A stretch of DNA of 64,000 nt. It comes from Vanessa cardui (taxonomy: Eukaryota; Arthropoda; Insecta; Lepidoptera; Nymphalidae). This document shows, piece by piece, positions 10,117-21,254 of the stretch. Position 1 is the stretch's first letter, and each line of letters starts with the position of its first letter. The notes under the pieces were generated by a model that saw nothing but the letters and a program-made list of their open reading frames with translations, did not search any database and had not been told where the DNA came from. The position numbers and the translations under genes were made by a program. Location of the stretch: the NCBI RefSeq assembly GCF_905220365.1, contig NC_061153.1, positions 1,136,001-1,200,000 of the forward strand, given 5' to 3'.

Positions 10117-10432
10117 CCGCCTAGCCTCCAGTGGCGGACTCGGGGGGAGTCCGTCACGGTTCAGACGGAGGCGGAGTCGGAAGGTGCGCCGTAACACCCT
10201 AGCGTGCCTTTCGTGAAGTGCCGCCCCTATTGCGACAGCCGCTGGCAGGGTCGCGGTGGTGAGCCAAGCGCGTTCCCGTGGCCCTGCCACCTTGCGGAGA
10301 GGTGGAAATCCTCGGAGGTTTTAGTGGGTAGGACGGGGCCTTCTGCCCCGGGAGTCCCACATATCCGTCCCGGTCCCACTTCGGCCGGGCGGAATGCGTA
10401 AATGCATTTCCTCCTAGGAAAGCAAAAAAAAA

Positions 10433-10443
10433 GGTTAGGTTAG
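10433..10443 (+). repeat. Two TTAGG telomere-type units at the R1 3' junction
   Basis: GGTTAGGTTAG follows the A-run directly. TTAGG is the ancestral arthropod telomere repeat. The next base starts the T-run of element M. Confidence 0.7.
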
Positions 10444-10726
10444 TTTTTTTTTTATTTAATGCAAACAATCACCTCCAACATAGTCAGAGCCTTTTTTATC
10501 TCTATCATTATATATATTCTAGACGAATGGGGAAAATCCATCATGGACGCCAGGAAATGGAAGGCCCAGGCATTGCCGGACTCTTACCGGCTAAAAACCC
10601 CATTCGTCGGCTCGATTTTACAATTTATGTTAATAATAAGTATTTAAATTTAGTGTCAAATGCTATTAAACTTTAATTACTACTTCCCATTTATTATATA
10701 TATTTATGTATTATTATGCTTTTTGC

Positions 10727-10984
10727 TTACTCAGTTTTGTTTCTTTTGATAACCATTTTAACAATTTCCGTGCAATATTTTAAAAACTGTTCTCTGTGTT
10801 TGCTCTTCATAATTTGCTGCATACTTTCTGCCGTTATATCTATATTTATTTTGTGCTCCAAGTCGTTTCTTTTATTTTGTGACATCGAACAGCTAACTAA
10901 AACATGTGGGACAGTTTCTTTCACACCTTGTTCGCAGGCGCATGATGGATCCTCTTTGCACTTGAACCCACCATGCCCTGTCAT
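10727..10984 (-). pseudogene. C-terminal zinc-binding tail of element M ORF2
   Basis: The 85-residue frame begins MTGHGGFKC and has a Cys/His pattern (C, then CACEQGVKETVPHVLVSC) like the CCHC knuckle that closes ORF2 in R1/LOA/I-type elements. It is separated from the RNase H frame by a frame break in 10985-11110. Confidence 0.7.
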
Positions 10985-11109
10985 GATTTGCGTGGTCAGG
11001 CCGTCTATTTTGGTCTTCTTTAAAATTTTGTAAGCCTCAGTTGCCGAGGGGAAGAATAATTTTGTAAATGCTGCTGTTTCTCCTAGCCTGTACCTTTCTT
11101 CCCTTCCCT

Positions 11110-12111
11110 TTATATTCGGAGCATTTCCAAACGAATGGTTCGTTTAATGTAGGAGATCGGGCATCGGTCATAGTCCGGCTTCTTCTTTGAGCGAAGGGTA
11201 GCCTCCTTTGCCAGCTCATCGGCTCGCTCATTTCCCTCTAACCCCACATGCGCCTTTATCCAATACAAGGAAACACTCTTGCATTGGAGTTTTATTGTCC
11301 TTATGGTGTTTCTTGTTTTCACGGCCAGGGGGTGAGTCGACCCGAGCTTCGAGACCGTTTGGAGAGCTGACATGGAGTCGCTGTAGATCCCAAAGTCTCT
11401 GCCCTTATGACCGAGAGCGTAATTTACCGCTCTGTACAGAGCTAGGAGTTCCGCCTGGTAGACGGAGCAATACGTAGGCAGCGCTAATTTTATTCTATTT
11501 GTTTCAGTATTGCCTTCCCATAATGAGAAGGCCGCTCCTACTTTCCCCTCGATTTTACTTCCATCGATGAAAATTTTTATATCGTGTTTTGAGGCGGTAT
11601 ACTGCTCCTGGTCTGTCAAACTTCCGAACAGTATGGTTGACATGGTCGATGGATGGGGAAACTTAGTGATTGGCGCCATCCGCTCTACCTCTCTGTCTCC
11701 AAGTTCCGGGCGAGGAAACCCCCCCTTGCCCTCATAAAGTGCGACTGCTTCCTTTATTCGAAGGTCGAGGGGAAGTACCCCAGCCAGAACCAAAGCCGAG
11801 TTTAGTGAGACAGTGCGGTAGGCTTTGCATAATTTTTGGGCGAATCCTCTTTGTACCGATTCAAGCCGCTTTCGAATCCCCAGTTTATTTGCGGCTGACG
11901 ACCACGCACTGGCAGCATATAATATTATGGGTTCGACTGCAGCGTTATAAATTATTTTAATGACCTCCGGATGCAAACCCCAGCTGACGCGAGCCGCCTT
12001 TGGCAATTGTCTGTAAATATTTACAACTTTTTTGCAGACAATTATCACGTGCATTTCGAATGTCAGTTTGCTGTCTATTGTTAGTCCTAACATTTTTATG
12101 TCACTTGACAT
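11110..12111 (-). pseudogene. RT C-terminal and RNase H domain of element M
   Basis: A 333-residue frame overlaps the RT frame by 16 bases, so a frameshift joins them. It contains the RT connection (LGLTIDSKLTFEMH, IILYAASAWSSAANK) and an RNase H fold with its four acidic residues: FIDGSKIEG (D), YQAELLALYRA (E), YSDSMSAL (D) and WIKAHVGLEGNERADELAKEA (H and D). RNase H removes element RNA from the cDNA hybrid. The domain looks intact, which makes M relatively young. Confidence 0.85.
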
Positions 12112-13375
12112 TTTAATTTCCGTACGCTCAGGCGTGGTGCGTCATACTTTAATCTCCGCGTGATCACTATTGCACAGGTTTTGTGTGGCGCGAATTTAAG
12201 CCGGCTTTGGACGCCCCACGCCTGAACGTGGTCAAGAGCTGCATTGGCGAGGCGTTCTATTGCCAATGCTGTGTCTCCATCAAAAATCAGCGCGATGTCA
12301 TCTACGAAAGCATGATAGTATACCTCCATTTCGTCTAGCTGTTTGAGTAGGGAGTCCAAGAGAACATTCCAGAGGATGGGCCCGCCTATCGATCCCTGCA
12401 CGCAGCCTTTGATAGTCTTTCTCCTGCATTCCTCCCCGCAGTATCTCAGCCGAACCATCCTCTCGTTCAGGTAACTGTCAATGGCTCTTCTCAAGTTAAT
12501 TGGACACCTTTCCTCAGCCAACCGTGTCCTTATAACAGGCCACCAAGCACTGTCAAAGGCTCCTTCGATGTCAAGTGTAACGATCCTTTTGTGTTTCAGT
12601 TTCTCTTGTTTGTGACGCATCAGATGGTATAGGGAGTCTTCGGTGCTTTTTTGGGGCATGAAACCATATTGGCGAGTACTTATCTTTGGTAAAATGTAGA
12701 ACTTGAGGCGAGCCATTATCATCTTTTCGTAAACTTTCCCCAGCACAGGCAACAGCCCTATCGGCCTGTAAGACTTTGGGGTAGTATACGAGTCTTTTCC
12801 TGGTTTCCTGAGCACGACGACTACTGCTTCTTTTTCGGGAAATAATGATGTTTGAGACACTTATTGAGGAGGGCCAAGAAAAGCACTAGCACTAGCGCAG
12901 ATATCTGCTGTGAAACCATCAGCTCCTGGAGCTTTCTTGGGGTTAAAAGATTTCATGGACACGCTCAACTCTGTTTGAGTAAATGGTGGATCATGCATTT
13001 CATTATGACCGCACAAATTTACTGATTCTGCCTGTTTTCGTATTTGAGCGTGATCCATGTTATCCTCATCGCTCCTGTCTTCCGGGTAAAAGGTTTGTGC
13101 CAGTAGCTCAGCTGAACCCTTAGCATCCAGCGTAGTTCCATTTAATCGCAGGGGTGAATCCTCTTCTATTACCGTGGTTCTACCAATCACCCTTTAAATT
13201 CTCTCCCAGACTCCCTCCCTATCCTGCTTACCACAAAAATCCATCCAGTTTGGGCTTTTTTCGCCGCTAATTCATATTTGTCTTTTTGTTCCACGTATGA
13301 CTTCACCACCAACGCTCTTCGGACCGGTGTTGCGCTTCTAATTCTCCGTCTACGGATGGTGACTTCAGCTTTCAT
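12096..13375 (-). pseudogene. Reverse transcriptase remnant of element M
   Basis: Three frames (13375-13187, 13190-12861, 12860-12096) cover the thumb-proximal linker and RT. Motifs include KKAPGADGFTADIC, VVLRKPGKDSYTTPKSYRPI, GFMPQKSTEDSL, LDIEGAFDSAWW (catalytic Asp), GCVQGSIGGPILWN and FVDDIALIF (the FVDD form of the palm C motif). All catalytic residues remain, but stops at 12861 and frameshifts near 13190 inactivate it. Confidence 0.85.
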
Positions 13376-13489
13376 CTCAGCTGGTATGGTAAGTATTTCC
13401 TTTTTCTTTTTATTTGGAATGGTTTGTCTACAGGTATCTGTGATGGATTTTTGGTATAGTTCGACTATTTCGTCTATTTGTCCTGTGTT

Positions 13490-14340
13490 TTAAATTTGTT
13501 GTAATTTTTGAATATCAGAGTTATTTTCTTGCACAATCTGCGTCAGTTTCTCATGAAACTGGCTCCAATTTGCTTTTTTGGTGTTAAATAATCTTGTTGT
13601 TCTTTGTATGAATATTCCCATTGATTTTACTAATTTGATATTAAAAATGATCCCGTTGTGGTCCGAACTTGTCAGATTGATATCCACCCGCCAACCATCC
13701 ACCAGACCCAGCATGTCCAGTGAGCAGGCAGTGACATCAACACGGCTAGAATACCTTCTTCCACCTCTTATCAAAAGTCAAAAGTTGGAGTATCGCCGGT
13801 GTTTAGGATTTACAAACCCAGTTCATTCAGAAAACCACTAATTTGCTCACCCCTCTGATCCTCTATGCAACCAGGCGCTCTTAGCATTTGCATCGCCACC
13901 TATTATAAGTCTTTGAGGTCCCGTTTTGCGTTCTATTTTTTTGATGAGGTCAAGGTAAGGTTCCAGGAGAAGGTTACCTTCCAGGTAATAAGACACTAGA
14001 ATGATGTGCCAAGCCTTAGTCTGAACTCTTACTACAACGATGTTATTTGTGGTGGGTACTGAATAACGTCGAGCTGGCCATCGAAGACTACAATGGCTGC
14101 TTTCGCTACTTCTCCCTTGTTCACTGAATTTTGGAAGACTCGAATTCCGCGTTGGTTTTTCATCACTCCGGTGTTTCCCGTGTTTGGTTCCTGGACTAGA
14201 GCAATAGCCGCATTTTGATTTTTGGCTTCTATTAGGAGTTCACTTGTGGCTAGTTTGCTTCTTTGAAGGTTTGCCTGGAAAATTTTATATTGAAGCTGAG
14301 AGTTGGTCCCTGTAGTAAACTTAGCAATATGCTACTGAAG
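13490..14340 (-). pseudogene. Endonuclease remnant of element M
   Basis: The start (about 14335-14050, KIFQANLQRSKLATSELL, then ALVQEPNTG) shows the conserved QANLQ..K and catalytic Glu of an AP-type endonuclease. The end lies in 13774-13490 (SSRVDVTACSLDML, then DINLTSSDHNGIIF, the SDH catalytic motif). Frame breaks occur in between. Its role in an intact element is to nick the insertion site. Confidence 0.75.
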
Positions 14341-14346
14341 CTCGCG

Positions 14347-15047
14347 TTAGCCTGTCCCACTTTCTTCTAACAGGGCAATCGTTGCTAAATGCATTGTGGG
14401 CACAGTGCTCAAATTTGGCTCTTCTGCAGTTCTTACAATCCGGTTTTCTGTCAAGAGCTTCATCTGTTCCTCTAGTTTAGTCATTAGTCCTTCTTCTCTC
14501 GTCGACAGACTTTGGGGAGTCAAGCTTGTCCGTTCATTTTGAGTAGTAGTTGATTTGGAGCTTCCCACTGTCGGACGTTTCCGATCAATATCTGTTTCTG
14601 CGTCTTTAACCATTTGGTAGAGTCGCTCTATCGCAGATATAACGCCTTCTTTTATATCTGCTCGCAGGTAACGGGAGCTTGAGAGGAGCATCTTTGCTTT
14701 ATTATTTTGTTCTCGTGCTAACTCAACTCTACTCTTGATTTTAGGAGCTGTTTTCCTCGGTGAGGCACTTAACGTGCTTTTAGGACTTATTGAGGTCCTC
14801 TTGGTAGATGTCGGGGCTACCTCAGGCAGCGAGTTTCTTGAGCTCAGTATCGGTTGGGATTGAGTCACAGGGGTCGGCGTCTTAGTTTTTTCCGACCGAT
14901 CTCCCAGTCACCTACGCTCTTTCTCACAGAGATAAACGTTGAATTCATTAAAGAGGTTCCCGCTTTCCCTGTCGGGTTAGTGTCAATCCTTTGGGACGTA
15001 GAGTCACCACTGTCATCACTCTGGGATTTTGCTGGAGTGCGGAACAT
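14347..15047 (-). pseudogene. ORF1 (gag-like) remnant of element M
   Basis: Two frames, 15047-14865 and 14868-14347, meet at a frameshift near 14866. The protein starts MFRTPAKSQSDDSGD and is rich in Ser, Thr, Lys and Arg, with a helical region (KSRVELAREQNNKAKMLLSS, RYLRADIKEGVISAIERLYQ) typical of the N-terminal half of gag-like ORF1 in R1/LOA-type elements. The C-terminal half with CCHC knuckles, expected in this group, is missing, so ORF1 is shortened by an internal deletion before the endonuclease starts. Confidence 0.65.
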
Positions 15048-15180
15048 TTAGATGTTTCACAGTATGTCGAGAATATACAGAGCTACTCTTTGTGTTGAGT
15101 CAAAAAACCAGATCACCAGATCAGACAGTAATTGCACGGAAACACACAAGCTTAAATTAAGTTAATAGACCACCTGTCAA

Positions 15181-15617
15181 TAGACCGAGTGAACGCGTAA
15201 AATAAATTAAAAGTTGAAGTAATATAAAATTTTAAACGAAAATAAATGTTTAGAAATTATATATTCTAATTTAGAAGAAAAAAGAGTAAAATAAGAAATT
15301 GAAGTTATTAAGGTTAAATAGACTTGTTAAAATGAATTACACTTACAAATATTTTAAAATGCTTAAAGTGAGTAAATTGATTAATAATTTGTAATATTTA
15401 ATGTAAAGAACTGTAATACTACTTAACATTAAATGAAAGGTAAATGTAAAACTAATATTTAAAATATTGCAATAAGTTATCCGGTGTAGAATGCCGGTTT
15501 AACAGTTTTGTTTTGTTTTTTTTTTTTTTTATATTAATACAATATTTACATATACTTGAACTAATTTCCGTCTTGTGCTGTAAAGCGGCGCAAGACGTGA
15601 ATAACAATCAATTTTAT
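15181..15617. other. AT-rich spacer with one hairpin repeat unit
   Basis: No coding potential was seen. At 15570-15596 a 9-pair stem (GTCTTGTGC/GCGCAAGAC, one wobble) encloses TGTAAAGCG. The same hairpin with other stem bases occurs at 18094, 18229, 18317 and 27990. Confidence 0.6.
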
Positions 15618-17130
15618 TCTTTTTTTTTATGGCATAGGTGGCAAACGAGCAGGAGGCTCACCTGATGGAAAGTGACTACCACCGCCCATGGACATCTGCA
15701 ACACCAGGGGGCTTGCAGGTGCGTTGCCGGCCTTTCAAAAAGGAGTACGCTCTTTTCTTGAAGGTTCCCATGTCATATCCGTTCGGAAAAACCGCCGGCG
15801 AAAGCTGGTTCCACAAAGTGGTTGTGCGAGGTAGAAAATGTCTGAGAAATCGCGCTGTTGTGGATTTTCGGACATCAAGGTGGTGCGGGTGGAACTTAGA
15901 ATTTTGGCGAGATGTCCGAAGGTGAAATTCAGCAGCCGGGATTAATCTGAACAATTCCTCGGAACATTCCCCGTGAAAAATTCGGTAGAAGATGCAGAGT
16001 GATCCGACATCTCTACGCAAAGCCAAATGATCAAGGAGATCGGAAAGGGCTTGATCGTCGATAACTCGAGCCGCTCTACGTTGGATGCGGTCAAATGGAA
16101 TGAGCTGGTACTGAGGAGCACCCGCCCAGAGGTGAGAGCAGTACTCCATGTGAGGCCGAATTTGCACCTTGTAAAGTTTTAGGCGATGGGCTGACGTGAA
16201 ATACTGTCTCGCCTTGCTGAGCACGCCCAGCTTTTTTGAAGCCAATTTGGCTTTGCCTTCCAATTGACCGCGGAACTGAACGAGACTGGAAATATCAACG
16301 CCAAGTATTCCGATACTACCTGTAGCGGCTATGCGAATGTTCTCAAATCGTGAAGATACGACAAATGGTGTTTTTTTAGCGGTTAACGCGCAAACTTGCG
16401 TCTTTTTGGGGGTTGAAATGGACTAGATTTAGCCGGCCCCAATTCGGACTTTGTTTAATGAAGACTCGATTTCAGACACAAGTTTATTCCGGTTCTCTTC
16501 GACGTTTTCCCGAGAAATATTAGCGCGGTCGATGTAAAAGGTGTCAACGGTACTGTTGTCTGGATAGCAATGAATGTTCCCGATTTGCAACAAATCATTG
16601 ATATGCAGAAGAAACAAAGTGGGTGATAGAACGCAGCCTTGTGGAACACCAGCATTGACGAATTTTAAGTCAGAGCATGCACCGTCGACAACGACCTTGA
16701 TGCTCCGATCTGCCAAAAAGCTGGTAAGCCAATTGCATCATTTCCAGGGAAGGCCATGGGAAGGAAGCTTCGAAAGAAGCGCTTTGTGCCATATGCGATC
16801 GAAGGCCTTCGCTATGTCCAAGCTGGCTGCTAATGCCTCCCCCTTGCTCTCAACTGCTTCCGCCCACCTGTGAGTAAGGTAAACTAGAAGATCACCGGCT
16901 GAGCGACCCCGACGGAAACCGTACTGGCGGTCACTAATCAGTTGATTCTCCTCTAGGTACCGCAGGAGCTGGCAGTTAATAAGGGACTCCATTATCTTGA
17001 AGAACAAGGAGGTGATGGAGGTGATGGCTATAGGTCTATAATTGGACGGGTCTGAGCGGTTGCCTTTTTTAGGAATCGGATGCACCAAAGCTGTCTTCCA
17101 GGAATTCGGGACGACGCATAAACTATTATT
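15618..17130 (-). mobile_element. CR1/Jockey-type non-LTR element N, 5'-truncated
   Basis: On the minus strand it starts inside RT near 17130 and ends near a T-run at 15618-15630. The 3' UTR block at 15640-15700 ('ggtggcaaacgagcaggaggctcacctgatgg' in part) is one I recall from many lepidopteran repeats. Coding is split into three frames. No other copy of this family is in the window. Confidence 0.8.
15676..17088 (-). pseudogene. Reverse transcriptase remnant of element N
   Basis: Frames 17088-16738, 16716-16429 and 16263-15676 give RT in order: MVHPIPKKGNRSDPSNYRPI, GFRRGRSAGDLLVYL, LDIAKAFDRIWH (catalytic Asp), AGVPQGCVLSPTLF, then a damaged palm C motif (CYPDNST in place of the usual FADDS) and the C-terminal region (HMEYCSHLWAGAPQYQL). 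About 165 bases between the second and third frames are poorly conserved. Loss of both palm Asp residues shows it is dead, not just frameshifted. Confidence 0.85.
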
Positions 17131-17374
17131 AACTAGGTCAACGTAGTAGCAATTTCTGTAGTACTGTACTGTCAGTGGTACCGAATAGCTGCACCAGAGG
17201 TCATATTTATTAATTTCAAAGACACTTACTATAATCTTCTATCTATATAATCTAATATTAATATTTATTACTGAATTTGTCTCTGTGATACAATTTTACT
17301 CCTACAATACAAAAATACAATAGCTATAATAGAAGTTACTAATTAAAAGTTTAGGTAATTATTAACTTGTTAAA
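17131..17374. other. AT-rich spacer
   Basis: Nothing recognisable between the 5' truncation of N and the tail of B3. Confidence 0.4.
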
Positions 17375-18080
17375 TATTTATTTTATTTATTTATTTGTAC
17401 ATACTTTATTGTACACCACAAATTAAACAGATTAGCCTTATAGTAAGAACACATAAAAAATAGATGGTACAACCGGCGGTCTTATCGCTTTAAAGCGATT
17501 TCTTCCAGACAACCGAGGTGATATGGAGTAGTAGCCAACAGAGAAATGGTAGGTGGTGTAAAATAGACTACATGCATAGATACAAATAATATAATACATA
17601 AATAAACTACTACATACATATAGCTAGGTACATAAATACATTTTTACATAAAGTCATACATAAATACATACAAATATACAGATATATACAAATAACAAAT
17701 GGTATCTAGTCGCCATTCAGTGTGAGAGTGTTAGGTAATATTTAATAACTTTAGTTTTAAATAATGTTAAAGAGGTTGCAGATTTGATATTAAGCGGGAG
17801 GGCATTCCACAATCGAGTAGCCTCAGCCGTAAAAGATTTTTTGGAAAAAAATGTTTTCTGCACAGGTGGATTTAAAAGTAAATTTTCAGATGAACGTAAG
17901 TTCATGTTGTGTCCTTCAATAACATTGCGAGAATTCAAAAATTTAAATTTTTCTTTCAAATAAATAGGTGAGTGAGGATTGAATAACACACAGTACAGAA
18001 GACAAACAATATGTAGATTCCGGCGAAAACGAATAGGTAACCACTTGAGCTGAGTACGAAATTCAGAGACAATATAAAAT
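17375..18080 (-). mobile_element. Family B remnant, copy B3 (3' end only)
   Basis: On the minus strand it holds the last RT codons (17989-17717: LFNPHSPIYLKEKFKFL, LWNALPLNIK) with some more upstream to 18075 in other frames (LKWLPIRFRRN-like), the family hairpin ATCGCT/AGCGAT at 17484-17499, a polyadenylation signal near 17410 and a (TTTA)n-type tail at 17376-17395. It is 5'-truncated. Confidence 0.82.
17484..17499 (-). promoter_or_regulatory. 3' UTR hairpin of family B (copy B3)
   Basis: Perfect six-pair stem ATCGCT/AGCGAT with a 4-base loop. Confidence 0.6.
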
Positions 18081-18084
18081 AAAA

Positions 18085-18414
18085 TACTTAATTTCTAGTG
18101 CGATAACACGACACTAGATGTCGTTATTATTTATAATGTTTAAATTTTAAAATTGTTTTGGTTATAATAGTTTACAATAATCGGTACCTCTATGGATAAA
18201 TAAGTGATTAAATATTATGTAATGATTTTCTGGGTGCTGTAAAGCGGCACCAGATGTCGTATTAAAATTAAAGATTTTATGTACTAGTAATAGTCAATCA
18301 TTTAAAATATTAATTTTCTTAGTGCTGAAAAGCGGCACCAGATGTCATATTTAAAATTATGATTTTATTTAGTAATTGTAGTCAGTAATTTAAATTAAGT
18401 TAAAATATTAAAGA
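18085..18414. repeat. Three units of a hairpin-bearing AT-rich repeat
   Basis: Units with stems at 18094-18118, 18229-18254 and 18317-18342 share a core of stem, AGATGTC, and an AT-rich spacer (TTAAAATT..GATTTTAT..). The unit at 27990 continues the same spacer (AGTCAATAATTTAAGTTAAAAT), showing a real repeat family. The second and third units are about 90 bases apart. Class unknown; a short satellite is the simplest reading. Confidence 0.65.
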
Positions 18415-18453
18415 TTTTTTTTCACAAATAAAACATGTACAAAGGGCGGACTT

Positions 18454-18470
18454 AACGCTAGAACAGCATT
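18454..18470 (-). promoter_or_regulatory. 3' UTR hairpin of copy B4
   Basis: AACGCT/AGCATT with one C-A mismatch, 5-base loop. Confidence 0.5.
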
Positions 18471-18639
18471 TTCTGCCAGCCAACTCAGAATAGTGTAGGA
18501 GAGTAGTCAGTAAGGTGTGCACAGAAAGTAAAGAAAAATTTAAAATATATACATAGCAATAGATGCCTATAAATATGTATATATAATAATAATACAGTAC
18601 ATTTCGAAGTTATACATAATATAAAATACATAAATATAC

Positions 18640-18683
<44 letters not shown>

Positions 18684-18727
18684 GTGTGTATGAATCCAAT
18701 TATGATAATATTATTGATGAAAAGACA

Positions 18728-19231
18728 TCACATAGTTTTGACAGACGACAGATAAAATTCTTTTATTTGGCGCTTGAAGGAATCGCGCGATGGAGCTCTA
18801 CGAATAGAATCAGGCAAAGTGTTCCAAAGCCGGGCTGCAACTAGAGAGAAAGAGTTGGAAACAAAGCCAGATTTATGAGAAGGTATGAAAAGGGTAAGGA
18901 ATTGAGAGGATCGTAGGGGCTTATTATGAGTAGAGGAAAGAAGAGAAAATTTAGAGGATAAGTAAGTGGGAGCATTAGGGTCGGTAAGAATAGAGTAGAA
19001 AAGACATAGAAGCCGAGTATATCTACGTTCTCGTATAGGAAGCCAGTGTAACTGTTTCCTAAAACGAGAAACGTGGTCGAATTTGCGTAAGCTAAAGATA
19101 AAGCGAATGCCAGTGTTAAGGAGACGATTAAGTTTATGCAGGTGTTCTTCCGACAGATCTAGATAACAGGAGTCACCGTAATCAAGAATTGGAACCAAGA
19201 GGGTAGTAACAAGCTGGATTTTAGTTTCCAT
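18728..19231 (-). pseudogene. RT C-terminal fragment of B4
   Basis: The open frame of 167 codons carries LVPILDYGDSCYLDL, FIFSLRKFDHVSRFRKQLHW, LPIRERRYTRLL and LWNTLPDSIRRAPS, all family B C-terminal motifs. No RT catalytic motif is included. The ATG at 19231 is created at the snap-back junction and is not an authentic start. Confidence 0.8.
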
Positions 19232-19251
19232 AGGAAACTAAAATCCAGCTT
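19211..19251. repeat. Perfect 19-bp palindrome at the 5' end of B4
   Basis: Arms AAGCTGGATTTTAGTTTCC (19211-19229) and its exact complement (19233-19251) enclose ATA. The left arm is normal B4 coding sequence. The right arm is a copied-back duplicate at the truncation point. Confidence 0.92.
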
Positions 19252-19264
19252 CCGTAAGAAATAT

Positions 19265-19466
19265 TAACTATTCCATACATCATCAACGTGCCACCAACTT
19301 TGGGAACTAAGATGTTATGTCCTCTGTGCCTGCAGTTACACTGGCTCACTCACCCTTCAAACCGGAACACAACAATACTGAGTACTGTTATTTGGCGGTA
19401 GAATAACTGATGAGTGGGTGGTACCTACCCAGACGGGCTTGCACTAAGCCCTACCACCAAGTAAAA
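19265..19466 (+). mobile_element. SINE-like lepidopteran repeat
   Basis: The block with 'gatgagtgggtggtacctac' and 'cagacgggcttgcac' closes with 'ccctaccaccaag'. I recall near-identical sequence as a high-copy short repeat in butterfly genomes, which also supports a lepidopteran host. No coding potential. Box A/B positions were not resolved. Confidence 0.55.
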
Positions 19467-19602
19467 TTTTTAAAAAAATTACAGTCATGTTAGTTAATTT
19501 TTAAGTTAATACAATTATTATAGAATTGAACACAGGTAGTAGATACACGAGTTCTGAATTAGAGGTTGCTCATTAATTTAATCATTTTTTGATAAAGTAC
19601 CC
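19467..19602. other. Spacer with a scrap of J-family 3' UTR
   Basis: 19480-19520 (TTAAAAAAATTACAGTCATG, then GTTAATACAATTATT) resembles the J1 3' UTR at 5265-5305. The rest is unrecognised AT-rich DNA. Confidence 0.4.
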
Positions 19603-21250
19603 CATAAAATAACATTTCATTTAAAATCATCTACATCAAATGCAGCTAGGTTATTAAATAATAGTGTTTCTAAATGCGTTATTGATTTTTCATTTGAAAC
19701 GGTTTCTGCAATAGATGTCATAAAAGTATTTAAAACTATAAATATTAAAAAAACTAACGACATATGGGGCATTTCGGTAAAATTTTTTAATGACATCATA
19801 TACGATATTGCTCCGTATATAGCAGTAATTTTTAACAAGAGTTTGGACACGGGTTCATTTCCTAACTTGTTAAAATGTAGTAAAGTTTTACCACTTTTTA
19901 AGACTGGAAACAGAAGCGATCCCGGTAATTACAGGCCTATTTCAATACTCCCATCCTGAAGTAAAATTTTCGAAAAAATTATTTTAAATCAACTTCTCGT
20001 CCATTTCGGTACAAATGCTATTTTTCATGGTGAGCAATTCGGTTTTAGAAGAGGTCGCTCGACAACTGATGCGGGAATTGCGCTTCTCAAACATATTTAC
20101 GATGCTTGGGAGAAATCACAGAACGCTATTGGAGTATTCTGTGATTTATCTAAAGCATTCGATTGTGTAGAACACGAAACGCTTCTTTATAAGCTCAAAT
20201 ATTACGGTGTTAAAGGTAAAGCTCTTGATCTCATCGCTTCATATTTAAGTCAAAGAATCCAGCAAGTTTTCATTAATGGAATAAAGTCTTCTGGATCTAC
20301 GTTAAAAATGGGAGTTCCGCAAGGTTCAATTTTGGGTCCCTTTCTATTCCTAGTATATATAAATGATCTTCCTTTCTATGTTAAGGGTATTTGTGATATA
20401 GTGTTGTTTGCTGACGATACTTCGCTGATTTTTAAGGTTGACAGGAAAAAAAATGACTATGACGATGTGAACGGTGCATTATCACAGATAAACAATTGGT
20501 TTACAGTAAATAATTTAGTTTTGAATGCTCAAAAAACAAAATGTGTAGTTTTTACCCTACCTAATGTTAGCAAGCAAAATTATAATATATCTTTAAATGG
20601 TGACCGTCTTGAAGTAGCTGATACTACGGTGTTTTTAGGAATAGAATTGGATTCCAGACTTCAGTGGACTTCTCATTTATCATCCCTAACAGGAAGACTC
20701 AGCTCCGCAACATACGCGGTTAGAAAAGTTAGACAACTAACTGATATTGATACCGCTCGTTTAGTTTATTTTGGTTATTTTCACAGTATTATGTCATATG
20801 GCATATTACTTTGGGGTAACGCTGCAGATATTGAATCTGTCTTTATTTTACAAAAGAGAGCAATTCGGTTTATTTATAATCTTGGAGCTAGAGACTCTCT
20901 TCGGGATGTTTTTAACAGAGTAGGAATACTTACTGTTGCGTCGCAATATATTTACAACAATATCATGTATATTCACAGTAACATTGATCACTTTGATAAA
21001 ATCAGTGATAATCATTGTATATGCACTAGAAGTAAGGATAAACTTATAACGCCAAGTTTCCGACTCCGCAAAGTCAATAGATCCTTCTTGGGGCAAGGTA
21101 TCCGTTTCTATAACAAAATTCCGCAGAAATTTTTAACTTTGCCGTTTAGTAAATTCAAATCGTTTGTTAAAAATACATTGGTAGAAAAAGCATACTATTC
21201 GATACAAGATTTTGTAGATGATAAAACAGCGTGGAGTTAATACCTGTTGA
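19603..21250 (+). mobile_element. Jockey-like element, copy J2
   Basis: The plus-strand copy starts at a 5' truncation near 19603, covers the RT domain to its stop and is cut shortly after (about 21255) where J3 begins in opposite orientation. It is the best preserved J copy: one in-frame TGA (19957-19959) is the only lesion seen in about 540 codons. Confidence 0.85.
19618..21240 (+). pseudogene. Reverse transcriptase of J2, one internal stop
   Basis: A single frame runs from 19618 to the TAA at 21238-21240, broken only by TGA at 19957-19959 within the motif that reads SILPSLSKIFEKI in J3. Motifs in order: FKTGNRSDPGNYRPISILPS, EQFGFRRGRSTTDAG, GVFCDLSKAFDCVEH (catalytic Asp), MGVPQGSILGPFLF, FADDTSLIF (catalytic Asp pair) and the C-terminal LGARDSLRDVF region. 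The endonuclease is lost through truncation. Minus-strand ORFs at 19617-19850 and 20848-21096 are shadows. Confidence 0.88.
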
Positions 21251-21254
21251 CTTC

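Larger units (their letters stand above)
9395..10443 (+). mobile_element. R1-clade non-LTR element, 3' fragment
   Basis: A GC-rich 5'-truncated copy on the plus strand: C-terminal RT region with a zinc-knuckle, a GC-rich 3' UTR with three 55-bp hairpin repeats (9978-10116), then an A-run (10424-10432) and GGTTAGGTTAG. Its composition contrasts sharply with the AT-rich neighbours. A second R1-clade copy lies at 36905-38946 and ends the same way. Insertion next to TTAGG units recalls the telomere-specific SART/TRAS branches of this clade, but only two units are present. Confidence 0.85.
10444..15180 (-). mobile_element. RNase H-bearing non-LTR element M (LOA/I-type), near full length
   Basis: On the minus strand it runs from about 15180 (5' UTR) through ORF1 (15047-14347), endonuclease (about 14340-13490), RT (13375-12096), RNase H (12111-11110) and a zinc-binding tail (10984-10727) to a 3' UTR ending in AATAAA and poly(A), seen as the T-run at 10444-10453. 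The order endonuclease-RT-RNase H places it in the I superfamily; the ORF1 and RNase H style suggest LOA or a relative. The coding region is cut by at least five frameshifts or stops. Confidence 0.85.
18415..19232 (-). mobile_element. Family B-related remnant, copy B4
   Basis: On the minus strand it starts at 19232 within the RT C-terminal region, runs through the stop at 18728 and ends in a 3' UTR with the family hairpin (18454-18470, one mismatch) and AATAAA near 18430. Its 5' end is a perfect snap-back palindrome (19211-19251). A long TA dinucleotide run lies in the 3' UTR at about 18645-18680. Confidence 0.82.

Noticed and set aside
9477..10468. Overlapping minus-strand and alternate-frame ORFs in the GC-rich R1 fragments (also 36821-38817)
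   Set aside because: GC-rich DNA has few stop codons; the frames with recognisable R1-clade motifs explain the region and the others are shadows.
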